DNA of 64,000 nucleotides, taken from positions 186,001 to 250,000 of the forward strand of contig NZ_PTXN01000008.1 in assembly GCF_012726345.1 (NCBI RefSeq), in the 5' to 3' direction. This document shows positions 1-7,674 of the stretch, in pieces. The DNA is from Marinomonas sp. UCMA 3892 (lineage in GTDB: Bacteria > Pseudomonadota > Gammaproteobacteria > Pseudomonadales > Marinomonadaceae). The notes beneath the pieces were generated by a model. The model was given only the letters and a program-made list of their open reading frames with translations. It did not search any database and had not been told where the DNA came from. Within the stretch, counting starts at the first letter, position 1. Every line of letters starts with the position of its first letter. The position numbers were made by a program, and so were the translations under genes.

Positions 1-1079
1 TCGGTGTGGATTTTCTCTACTATCCATTGCTTTTGTAGTTGGGATAATTGAGCCGATATGGTTTTGCTGTCTATACGGGTTTTTTGGGCGATTTCTTTTA
101 CCGAGATGGCATCCCAGTGTTTGGCAATGGCGTGCACGATGGGTTTTTGTTGTTTACTTAGGTCGTCCATTCGATGTTTGTAAATGGGAGAGGCCATGTC
201 GAGGGTGTCATCTAAATAGCCAAAAGTGGTGCCGTGTGGGCCTTCGGCCAAAATATCAAATAATAGCGCCATGGTTCTTGGCACACCGCCAGTGAGTCGA
301 CGGATGGATTCAATTTTTTCCGGCTGTTGTTCTATGGCGAGTTTTATTTGTTGAGCGGCATCTTCTCCGGCTGCTTCCCCCAGTGCTAAGAGCAGGTCCA
401 GGGTTTCATCTTTCGTTAGCTTGCCTAAAGTGATGACGTTAAAGAACTGATAGAAAGGGTGTTTGTGATCATAGAAATTTTCTAGAGAAACCGCAGAGCC
501 GCCAATGATTCTCAGGTTAGCGTTTTGACTTAATACTTCTCTGAGTATTGCTAAATCGACCTTAGAGAAGTGATCAAACAATTCGGCGATATTATCGATA
601 AAGATAATGATTTTTTGCTGATGTTTATTTAGAGCATTATTAAGCAGTTTAAATGCTTCTTTTGCGTCTTCTCCATCTTCTGGCTCTATGTCTTCTATCG
701 CTTCTGCTAAACCTTTAAAGTTTGTACCGTATAAAGGGTGCTCTTCTAAATCTTCTGCGATACGCAACCAAAAGCTAAACAAAGAACTAATGCCATACTC
801 TTCTTCTTTTAGTTGTATCGGGATTAACCAAGCTGATAACGCATCACTTTCTTCAACTTCGATACTCAATCGAGTGAGTAGAGTGGTTTTCCCCGCACCT
901 CTTACACCTTGAATAATGTAATGTTGCTCTGGAGATGTCATATCAGACTGCGAAATTTCTTTCCATAAGCGTTTGAACTCCTTCAACCTGATGGCAAAGG
1001 TTTTCTTTAATACCGCTGTTGACGTATTTTGCGGATTGTACTTTTTGGGTATTTCGTTTTTATATGGCACGGTTGGCAT
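1..1079 (-). CDS. AAA-type P-loop ATPase, C-terminus cut by window edge
   Basis: An open frame runs from an ATG at 1079 to the window edge without a stop, so the C-terminus is missing. The Walker A motif is GVRGAGKT (about residues 58-65) and a Walker B-like segment reads IIIFIDNI. Later there is a GGVPRT motif, as in archaeal/ORC-like AAA ATPases, then a segment that looks like a winged helix (KEIAQKTRIDSKTISAQL). The gene starts 20 bp inside the end of the ATPase gene upstream, so the two are probably co-translated. The family (AAA_16/ATPase_2-like) is fairly clear. The biological role is not; such pairs occur in accessory and defence-like loci, but nothing here proves that. Confidence 0.7.
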   Translation of the reverse strand, partial: MPTVPYKNEIPKKYNPQNTSTAVLKKTFAIRLKEFKRLWKEISQSDMTSPEQHYIIQGVRGAGKTTLLTRLSIEVEESDALSAWLIPIQLKEEEYGISSLFSFWLRIAEDLEEHPLYGTNFKGLAEAIEDIEPEDGEDAKEAFKLLNNALNKHQQKIIIFIDNIAELFDHFSKVDLAILREVLSQNANLRIIGGSAVSLENFYDHKHPFYQFFNVITLGKLTKDETLDLLLALGEAAGEDAAQQIKLAIEQQPEKIESIRRLTGGVPRTMALLFDILAEGPHGTTFGYLDDTLDMASPIYKHRMDDLSKQQKPIVHAIAKHWDAISVKEIAQKTRIDSKTISAQLSQLQKQWIVEKIHT

Positions 1080-2241
1080 ATCGATTCCACCAGTCTTTTA
1101 ATAGGGGCGAGGTAAAACGGTAAGTATTTGGCTCTGATTCAAAAATGTAGCCATCATGCTCTAAGCAATTGATGACATAACCATGGTTTGTATCTTGATA
1201 TTTTTCTTGTTGGCTAATATTAAAATAATCGTTGTATGAGGCTTGCTCAGTCTGAGCTAACAGGTGTAAAAATTCTTTTGCTAATGCTTTTTCTGACTTT
1301 TCAAGGCGATTGAGTCGTTCAACCCAATGATTAAAATTGGAGCGATAAGCTTGGTCAAATAAGGTGGTATAAGCGGTGTCAACGTCTCTGAATGTTGGGG
1401 TGAGGTTTTCAATTTCTAAGCAGTGGTCTTCAAGCCTTTCCCATAGAATTTCAATGTAGTAAGGCATCAACCATTGCACTTTTTCAAGCATGTACATAGC
1501 TACGTCCGGCGTAATGTTTAATTCGCTGCCATTTTTGTCATTTAGAAAATCAATAAACGCCAATCCATTAGGTTGGTTTAAAGTAGAGAGACTTAATTTT
1601 TCTTGATCGTTAATGAGGTTTGACACGCCGAGTCGATTGGCTAATGAATCTAAGCCAATGGAGCCAGTAAAGATAAACTGCACCATTTCGTTCAATGATG
1701 TGTCTTGGCACAAGGTGCGGGTGTTTTTCATGAAGTTTTTGACCGCGGTTAAACCACCATCTTCATGAATAGCTTCAATCACATCTGGATATTCATCAAA
1801 AACAATGACCAGCTTTTTATCCAATTGAAGTTTACGAATCACTGTTGCTAAGTCTTGATGGGTGATATGTCGAGTTTTGTCGGTTAACTTGATGCCTGAA
1901 CCAGCGATACTGATGTTATCAATCTTACTTAATATAGAGCTAAGCCACTCTTTGCTTTTTTGACTATTTTTTTCTAGGTTTTTTATAAAATCCGTATCAT
2001 ACAATTGATCAAATATTTGCTTATAGAAAGCTTGTTCCGTGGTGCAGGACTGAACCATGGTGTATAAAAAAATGTAGTTTTCTTTAGGATTTTGCTCTAG
2101 ATGCCTGAGCATTGACGTTTTGCCTGATCGCCTAGGGGCAAGCAGAATAATGTGGGCGCCTCTATCCAAGTATCGCCATACTTTTTGTTGATCTTTGTGA
2201 CGTTCGAAATACTTCTTCCCGAATACAACCTGACCTGACAT
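1060..2241 (-). CDS. AAA-type ATPase of the archaeal ATPase_2 style
   Basis: The protein has 393 residues when started at the ATG at 2241, which has a strong GGAGG five bases upstream. An in-frame ATG at 2307 lies inside the predicted -35 box and is rejected. Walker A is APRRSGKT (about residues 35-42) and Walker B is VIVFDEYPD. The C-terminal half resembles the DUF234/winged-helix part of ATPase_2 proteins, ending with a segment on elongation of a peptide (FTSPLLKDWWNRYA). It is followed, with a 20-bp overlap, by a second ATPase of related fold. Substrate and function are unknown; it may be a STAND- or ORC-like regulator. The upstream palindrome suggests control by a DNA-binding protein. Confidence 0.75.
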   Translation of the reverse strand: MSGQVVFGKKYFERHKDQQKVWRYLDRGAHIILLAPRRSGKTSMLRHLEQNPKENYIFLYTMVQSCTTEQAFYKQIFDQLYDTDFIKNLEKNSQKSKEWLSSILSKIDNISIAGSGIKLTDKTRHITHQDLATVIRKLQLDKKLVIVFDEYPDVIEAIHEDGGLTAVKNFMKNTRTLCQDTSLNEMVQFIFTGSIGLDSLANRLGVSNLINDQEKLSLSTLNQPNGLAFIDFLNDKNGSELNITPDVAMYMLEKVQWLMPYYIEILWERLEDHCLEIENLTPTFRDVDTAYTTLFDQAYRSNFNHWVERLNRLEKSEKALAKEFLHLLAQTEQASYNDYFNISQQEKYQDTNHGYVINCLEHDGYIFESEPNTYRFTSPLLKDWWNRYANRAI

Positions 2242-2278
2242 ATAACCTCCGTGTTCTTTTAACAATGAATATTTTGTC

Positions 2279-2336
2279 AATATAGTTGGCAATAAAAATA
2301 TTGTCAAATGTTTTGGCTATAAATTTATAGTCAAAA
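2279..2336 (-). promoter_or_regulatory. Promoter and palindromic operator of the ATPase pair
   Basis: On the minus strand TTGACA (2302-2307) is followed after exactly 17 bases by TATATT (2279-2284), close to the sigma-70 consensus. Just upstream, 2311-2336 is a 26-base palindrome with one mismatched pair, with core CTATAAATTTATAG at 2317-2330. It would suit a dimeric regulator. The promoter lies about 40 bases before the ATG at 2241. Confidence 0.6.
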
Positions 2337-2405
2337 TGGAGGTGGCGATGGTATTAAGAGAAGGTAACCATGTTTAAAGGTGTAGCGTTAGTTGAAGTAA
2401 AGTGC

Positions 2406-3041
2406 TTATTTCACTATTCCCAACTCCAAACATTCTCCTTCCATGGCTTTTGCATCCTCAGGATCGTGTGTGACAAGCAGCGCGGGTATGTTCGCTTGGC
2501 GTATCTCGTTTAGTACAAAAGCTCTTACGTCACGTCTTAGGGCTGGGTCGAGTTCACTGAAGGGTTCGTCAAGCAGTAGGTAGTCGGGTTTGGAAAGCAA
2601 GGTGCGGAGCAGGGCAACACGAGCCTGCTGACCGCCGGAAAGTTCTTTCGGTAGGGCGTTGGCTTTGTCGGGAATGCCGAGTTTTTCCAAGGCGTGTTGT
2701 GCCATGGTGATGCGTTCTGCTTTGTTGATGTCGGCAGGGATAGCAAAGAGTAGATTTTCTATGATGCTCATGTGTGGGAACAGCAAGGGCATTTGTTGTA
2801 ATAAGCCGACTTTTCGATCTTGAGTGGCTTTTGTGTGCAAAGCTTCGTCGTTTAAAAAGGCTTCGCCAGTGGTAGTTAAATTCGGTGATAAAGATCCGCT
2901 TAAAAAATGTAGTAAGCTGGATTTGCCAATGCCGCTTGGCCCCATGATGGACAAAATCTGACCATCGGCGATTTCGAAGCTCAAATCTTTGATAAGTGTC
3001 TTATCGCCCAAAGACAAAGAAAACGCATTTACACTGAGCAC
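2406..3041 (-). CDS. ynjD: ABC importer ATP-binding protein YnjD-like
   Basis: This 211-residue protein is the cytoplasmic ATPase of an importer. Walker A is GPSGIGKSS (about residues 34-42), the signature is LSGGQQAR and Walker B is LLLDEPFSELD. It is short, as expected for YnjD, and lacks a C-terminal regulatory domain. The start overlaps the end of the permease gene by 13 bp, and the order binding protein, permease, ATPase matches E. coli ynjBCD. The transported solute is not established for the family. Confidence 0.85.
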   Translation of the reverse strand: MLSVNAFSLSLGDKTLIKDLSFEIADGQILSIMGPSGIGKSSLLHFLSGSLSPNLTTTGEAFLNDEALHTKATQDRKVGLLQQMPLLFPHMSIIENLLFAIPADINKAERITMAQHALEKLGIPDKANALPKELSGGQQARVALLRTLLSKPDYLLLDEPFSELDPALRRDVRAFVLNEIRQANIPALLVTHDPEDAKAMEGECLELGIVK

Positions 3042-4765
3042 GATTTATTCCTTCTGCTAAACAAATTTTTTAATACCAATCGCCACCGAGTCCAGTGTGG
3101 TGGGATAAATTGTGCGAGCCAAAATACCATGATGGGAAAGAAGGCTTGCAACATTGCCATGCTGCCGACTTGCTTTCTATCGCCCGATGCCGCTTGCGCT
3201 ACCGCTTCGGTGGTTAACGTGCTGTAACGGCCTTCACCCGCAATGAGCGTAGGTAAATATTGGGCGATACTGACGGAAAAACCAATGGCAAAGGCGGTGA
3301 ATATCGCCGGTTTAAGCATGGCGATTTTAACCAAAACATAATTGCGCCAAGGTTGATGATTGAGTCGATTGGCTTGCAGTAAGTATTCCTCTTCATACGC
3401 TAAATAGGGGCCTTTTAGCGTTAAGTAAACATAAGGCAAAACGTACATCAGATGCAGAGCAATAATGGCGCATAGATCGCCATTGAGGTTCAGATAAATC
3501 AGCAGCACATGCAAACCAAACAAAAAGCCAATTTGCGGTAACAGAATCGGCACGTAAATCAGCCAATCGAATAAATGCGGCTTGCTGATGTCGGTTGATC
3601 TTGCCATATCGTGTCGTTTTGTTTCCAACATCACCAGACTAATCGTGCAAGCCATGAGCGTGGTAATCAGCGCAATGGTCAGTGTGTTCGAGGTGAGTTC
3701 TATCAGCAGCGGCGTGGCGCGGTCGATATTGTCCCACGTCCATTGGCTTGGTAACGCATCAGGGAAACGCCAACGTCTGGCAAGCGACCAAATCGGTAGC
3801 AAAGCCAGAGCCACAAAGGCATTCAGTAAGGCGAGTAAACCTAAAACAACACCCAATCGAAGTAGGCTGTCGGTTAATCCAAAACGCTTACCATTGCTGC
3901 GTTCGGCTCGGGTTAGCTTGCTAAACAACAAATGCGCCAGCTCCCAGCCTGCTAAGACAACAACAATTACCAACATAAGAGAAATTGCGCCAGCGCTTGC
4001 CATTAAGCGCATGGATAAATCGGGATCATTGAACCAGCGCAATAAAGTCACCGCCAGTGTTGACGGTGTGTTGGGGCCAATCACCAAAGCCAAATCCACC
4101 ACAGTTAAACTAAAGGCAACGACGATAAAAATGGGCAAACGAATAATCGGATACAGCTGAGGAATTAACACCTTGCGCCACAAGGTAAAACGGCTGTAAC
4201 CGAGGGCTTGGCCGACTTGCAAGCTTTCTCGCGCCTTGATGCTTTTCATGGTGGCGAGCATAACAAACAACAGATAGGGCATTTCTTTTATCACAAGGGC
4301 GAGAATCAGTGAAACGCCATAAGGATCTTGTACGGTAATCCAATTGGGTGGTCGATCAAATCCCGTTAGCCAAGGACTGAACAAGCGTACTAACCAACCG
4401 GACGGACTCAATAAAAACAACAAGCCGATGGCCATCGCCGCGTGGGGAATCGCCAGAATCGGCGATAACGCCGCTTCGACTTTACGGAAAAACGGACGCT
4501 GATAACCCCAAGCCAACAGAGATAGCGCCAACCAAAGTGCCAGCAAAGGCGCGCCAATACCGGTTATTAAGGTGAGTTTTAAACTGGCGTAAAATTCCCC
4601 TTGGGAAAATAAATTACGCCAAGGTGCCAAGGAAATATGGTATTCGCCAAGCGGCGGGAAATACTGAAAAGCAGGAAGCAAGGTGCCGACCAAGCCAATG
4701 GCAATAGGAAAGATTAGCAACAGGGTGATAATCCCTGTGATCCATTTAGCGTGTTTTAACGGCAT
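3029..4765 (-). CDS. ynjC: ABC importer double permease YnjC-like
   Basis: This 578-residue inner-membrane protein contains two copies of the binding-protein-dependent transport permease domain, roughly residues 50-280 and 330-560, as in YnjC and iron(III)/thiamine-type permeases. Many hydrophobic helices are visible, the first near residues 12-32. EAA-loop-like segments are seen around 'REsLQVGQALGYSRFTLWRKV' and the later 'LLQANRLNHQPWRNYVLVK'. It is encoded between the binding protein and the ATPase and overlaps the latter. A single chain with both permease halves agrees with an importer of one YnjC and two YnjD subunits. Confidence 0.87.
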   Translation of the reverse strand: MPLKHAKWITGIITLLLIFPIAIGLVGTLLPAFQYFPPLGEYHISLAPWRNLFSQGEFYASLKLTLITGIGAPLLALWLALSLLAWGYQRPFFRKVEAALSPILAIPHAAMAIGLLFLLSPSGWLVRLFSPWLTGFDRPPNWITVQDPYGVSLILALVIKEMPYLLFVMLATMKSIKARESLQVGQALGYSRFTLWRKVLIPQLYPIIRLPIFIVVAFSLTVVDLALVIGPNTPSTLAVTLLRWFNDPDLSMRLMASAGAISLMLVIVVVLAGWELAHLLFSKLTRAERSNGKRFGLTDSLLRLGVVLGLLALLNAFVALALLPIWSLARRWRFPDALPSQWTWDNIDRATPLLIELTSNTLTIALITTLMACTISLVMLETKRHDMARSTDISKPHLFDWLIYVPILLPQIGFLFGLHVLLIYLNLNGDLCAIIALHLMYVLPYVYLTLKGPYLAYEEEYLLQANRLNHQPWRNYVLVKIAMLKPAIFTAFAIGFSVSIAQYLPTLIAGEGRYSTLTTEAVAQAASGDRKQVGSMAMLQAFFPIMVFWLAQFIPPHWTRWRLVLKNLFSRRNKSCSV

Positions 4766-4849
4766 CTTGCTTCTTATTCAGATAATTATAGAGATTCGTA
4801 TAAAATTTGTGTCGTCTACATAAGGTTATTTTTAACGACCATAAGAGAT

Positions 4850-5040
4850 TGATTCCCGCCTTCGAGGTTGTCGCTAAAGGTAGTGAGCGAGTTTTGTAGA
4901 ACTGTATTAAGTCCTAAAACCCCCCTAGCCCTCCCCTTCAAAGACACAAGGGGAGGGAATTAAACCAGCCTGCTCCTCCCCCTGCTAAGGGGGAGGCTGG
5001 GAGGGGGTTTTGCGATAGTCTCCTTCGCGAGAATGACAGT
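4850..5040. repeat. GC-rich inverted repeat, dispersed-repeat-like element
   Basis: The 290-bp gap between the permease and binding-protein genes holds nested inverted repeats. The outer arms (AAAACCCCCC at 4916-4925 and GGGGGTTTT at about 5003-5011) enclose complementary CCCTCCCC/GGGGAGGG and CTCCCCCT/AGGGGGAG arms. The flanks read TTCCCGCCTTCG and CCTTCGCGAGAATGAC, as in widespread intergenic repeats. It has no coding potential. It may partly uncouple binding protein from permease expression. Confidence 0.55.
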
Positions 5041-5053
5041 GTACCCTCAAACC

Positions 5054-6283
5054 TTATTGCGCGTAACGCTTACGCCACTCACTTTCCAACGCTCCCACCC
5101 AGCTGCTGTGTGGTTCTGGTAACGTTTGACCCAGCTCTTCAATGCTCAATGTGGCGATACCACGTGGTAAGGCGTCGAACTTGGCTTGCTCAGCAGCGGG
5201 TAGTTTTGCGTAAGATAAAACACTTAAATCGCCCCAAATAGTTGGCGTTTGTTTTTTGATTTGAGCTTCTGGCGACAGCATGAAGTTCGCGACGACTTGT
5301 GCACCCGCTTTCGCGCCACTGTTATATGGAATTGCTAGAAAGTGTGTATTTCCAATGGTTCCGCCAGTGAAGACGTAAGAACGAACAGTATCGGGTAAGT
5401 TGCCTTTATCGATTTGTACTGATGCAGAGGAAATATCAAAGTTCAGGGCAATGTCGATCTCTTGGTCATCAAGCAAACGCACCATTTCTTCAGAACTGGA
5501 TGGGAACGTTTGGCCGTTGCGCCATGCGACTTGGTGCAGTTGATCGAGATACGCCCATAATGGCGCAGTGATTTTTTCGAAATCCACACTGTCAGCTGGC
5601 TGAGAAAGTGCTTTGCGGTAAGGCGTTAATTCGTATAAGGCTTGTTTCAAAAAGGTCGAACCAAGGAACTGCGGTGGCTCAGGGTAGGTGACTCGTCCCG
5701 GATGCGCTTTGGCATAAGTGAGTAAATCGGCAATGGATTTAGGTGGATTACTCAAAGTTGCTGTGTCATGCATAAAGATGACTTGTGCCATGCCCCAAGG
5801 GGACTCCATGCCATCGACAGGCGTGCCGAAATCTTGGGTTAAACTCTGGCGAGCATTCTCGTCCACGTAAGTCATGTAGTTTGGTAGTGATTGGCTGAAA
5901 GGGCCGAATAGTAGATTGTTGTCTTTCATGGCACGAAAGTTTTCGCCATTTAGCCAAATAAGATCGATTGAACCATTGCTGTTTTTACCTGCGGCTTTTT
6001 CGGCCAATACTCGGTTTACCGCGTCGGACGTGTCGGTCAGTTTCACTTGTTTAAGCGTCACATCGTATTCTGCTTTAATGCGATCTGCCGCCCACTGAAT
6101 ATAATCGTTAATGTTGTCGGCTCCGCCCCAAGCGTTGAAATACACGGTTTGGCCTTTGGCTTGTTGGAGCGTGTCTTGCCAGCTTTGCTGACTTGCGTTG
6201 GTTTGAGTTGAAGTGGCTAGTGTAGGCAAGCTTGATAAGGCTAGGGTGGCAGCGATGGAAGCCGCGACAAACGATTTTCTCAT
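5054..6283 (-). CDS. ynjB: ABC importer periplasmic solute-binding protein YnjB-like
   Basis: This 409-residue protein begins with a Sec signal peptide (MRKSFVAASIAATLALSSLP, with a likely cut after the TLA at residues 22-24). The mature protein carries the YnjB-type segment TVYFNAWGGADNINDYIQWA. It belongs to the family-1/thiamine-like extracellular binding proteins. It would capture the solute and deliver it to the YnjC/YnjD proteins encoded downstream. The ligand is unknown in the family. The ATG is preceded by AGGAGAAAGGA, an excellent ribosome binding site. The gene is divergent from a zinc hydrolase gene. Confidence 0.87.
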   Translation of the reverse strand: MRKSFVAASIAATLALSSLPTLATSTQTNASQQSWQDTLQQAKGQTVYFNAWGGADNINDYIQWAADRIKAEYDVTLKQVKLTDTSDAVNRVLAEKAAGKNSNGSIDLIWLNGENFRAMKDNNLLFGPFSQSLPNYMTYVDENARQSLTQDFGTPVDGMESPWGMAQVIFMHDTATLSNPPKSIADLLTYAKAHPGRVTYPEPPQFLGSTFLKQALYELTPYRKALSQPADSVDFEKITAPLWAYLDQLHQVAWRNGQTFPSSSEEMVRLLDDQEIDIALNFDISSASVQIDKGNLPDTVRSYVFTGGTIGNTHFLAIPYNSGAKAGAQVVANFMLSPEAQIKKQTPTIWGDLSVLSYAKLPAAEQAKFDALPRGIATLSIEELGQTLPEPHSSWVGALESEWRKRYAQ

Positions 6284-6459
6284 TCCTTTCTCCTGATGTT
6301 CTTTAGTTGTTTTAATCTTTACGAGTTCTTAGACGTAAATAGATCGTTGTTTCTTACAGCTTTTATTTAAGGAATTGGTTTTTATTAAAAATGGGTTTTA
6401 GCGTACCATGTTGCAGGCTCAATTTGGGCGAATGTTTCACGGCTTTTTTGCGAGGTGTT

Positions 6460-7602
6460 ATGTCTTATCAAATCTACTCTCATGTATTACCGAGCGCGAC
6501 ACCGGGCACCCAGCGTATTTTAAAAGCGCATCATTTCGGCGAAGCGGGCGCGCGTCCTAAAGTCTATTTTCAGGCGGGATTGCATGCCGATGAATGGCCA
6601 GGTTTTTTGGTGCTTAACACCTTGCTAAGACAGCTAAAAAAAGCCGACGATGCAGGTTTGATTCAAGGTGAAATTGTCATTGTGCCTGTGGCGAACCCGA
6701 TTGGTTTGGCGCAGAACTTTCATGGTTATATTCCGGGGCGTTTTGCGTTCTCTGATGGCGGCGGTAATTTTAATCGCAACTGGCCACAGTTGGGCGCGAA
6801 AGTTGAAAAACGTATCAAGGGTGATGTGACCGGCGACATTGAAAGTAATATTGATTTAGTTCGCCAAGCCATTCACGAAGAATTGGCCTTGTTACCTGAA
6901 ACCACGGAACTGCAAGGCATGAAGAAAACCTTGTTGGCTTTGTCTATGGATGCGGATGAAATTATCGATCTGCATTGTTCTGGCGAAGCTAGTATGCACG
7001 CCTACGTGGCGCAAGAATTTGAAGGCCACTTTAAGCCATTATTGGCGCTATTGGGCGCGAAAGTTGGCTTGTCTGAATTAGAAACTGGCGCTGCTTCGTT
7101 TGATGAAACCAATGTCAGCGTGTGGCGTGATTTAAAAGCCCATTATGCCCATTTGATTCCTTGGGGAAGCCGCTCTTTAACGGTAGAATTACGCGGCGAA
7201 AATGACATCTCCAATGAGTTTGCCGAGCAAGATGCACAAGCTTTATTTGATTATCTTGTGCTGCGAGAAGTGATTGCTGGTAAGTCACCAGCGATTGATG
7301 ACAGCGACGTTGAATATTATCCACTGGATGCCATGGATTTAGTAAAAGCGCCGTGTGCTGGCATTGTTTGTTACCACAAAGCCATTGGTGAAGAAGTGGA
7401 AGCGGGCGAGGTGATTGGCGAAGTGGTAAACCTGATGGACGATGATGTGGAAACCTCTAGTTATCCTCTGGTGGCGCGAACCAATGGCGTATTTTTCGCC
7501 CGCGTACAGCGTCGTTTGGTGGTATGTGGTGAATCCATCGCCAAGATCGCCGGCAGAGAACACCTCGCGTTTCGTGAGATCGGCAAGCTGTTTGAAGACT
7601 AG
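6460..7602 (+). CDS. Succinylglutamate desuccinylase/aspartoacylase-family zinc hydrolase
   Basis: The protein has 380 residues from the ATG at 6460 (MSYQIYSHVL), preceded by GCGAGGTG. The frame is open from 6391, but those residues look non-native. Zinc-binding residues of the M14/AstE family are visible: HADE in 'GLHADEWPG' and the later His in 'IIDLHCSGEA'. An N-terminal catalytic domain (to about residue 290) is followed by a C-terminal beta-rich AstE_AspA segment. The family removes acyl groups from amino acids or trims small peptides. Divergence from the ynjBCD importer suggests, as inference only, that the enzyme processes the imported compound. Confidence 0.8.
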   Translation: MSYQIYSHVLPSATPGTQRILKAHHFGEAGARPKVYFQAGLHADEWPGFLVLNTLLRQLKKADDAGLIQGEIVIVPVANPIGLAQNFHGYIPGRFAFSDGGGNFNRNWPQLGAKVEKRIKGDVTGDIESNIDLVRQAIHEELALLPETTELQGMKKTLLALSMDADEIIDLHCSGEASMHAYVAQEFEGHFKPLLALLGAKVGLSELETGAASFDETNVSVWRDLKAHYAHLIPWGSRSLTVELRGENDISNEFAEQDAQALFDYLVLREVIAGKSPAIDDSDVEYYPLDAMDLVKAPCAGIVCYHKAIGEEVEAGEVIGEVVNLMDDDVETSSYPLVARTNGVFFARVQRRLVVCGESIAKIAGREHLAFREIGKLFED

Positions 7603-7674
7603 AAAAATTGACCACTTAAAAGTCGGCAATTAGTAATTGAAGATCCAATCGTATAAATACTAGGCAAAATTATT

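Noticed and set aside
3582..4160. 192-codon open frame on the plus strand inside ynjC
   Set aside because: It lies antisense to a well-supported double permease and has no domain, signal or ribosome binding site.
6391..6459. N-terminal extension of the M14 hydrolase
   Set aside because: The added residues (MGFSVPCCRLNLGECF) are not family-like, and a better start with a ribosome binding site is at 6460.
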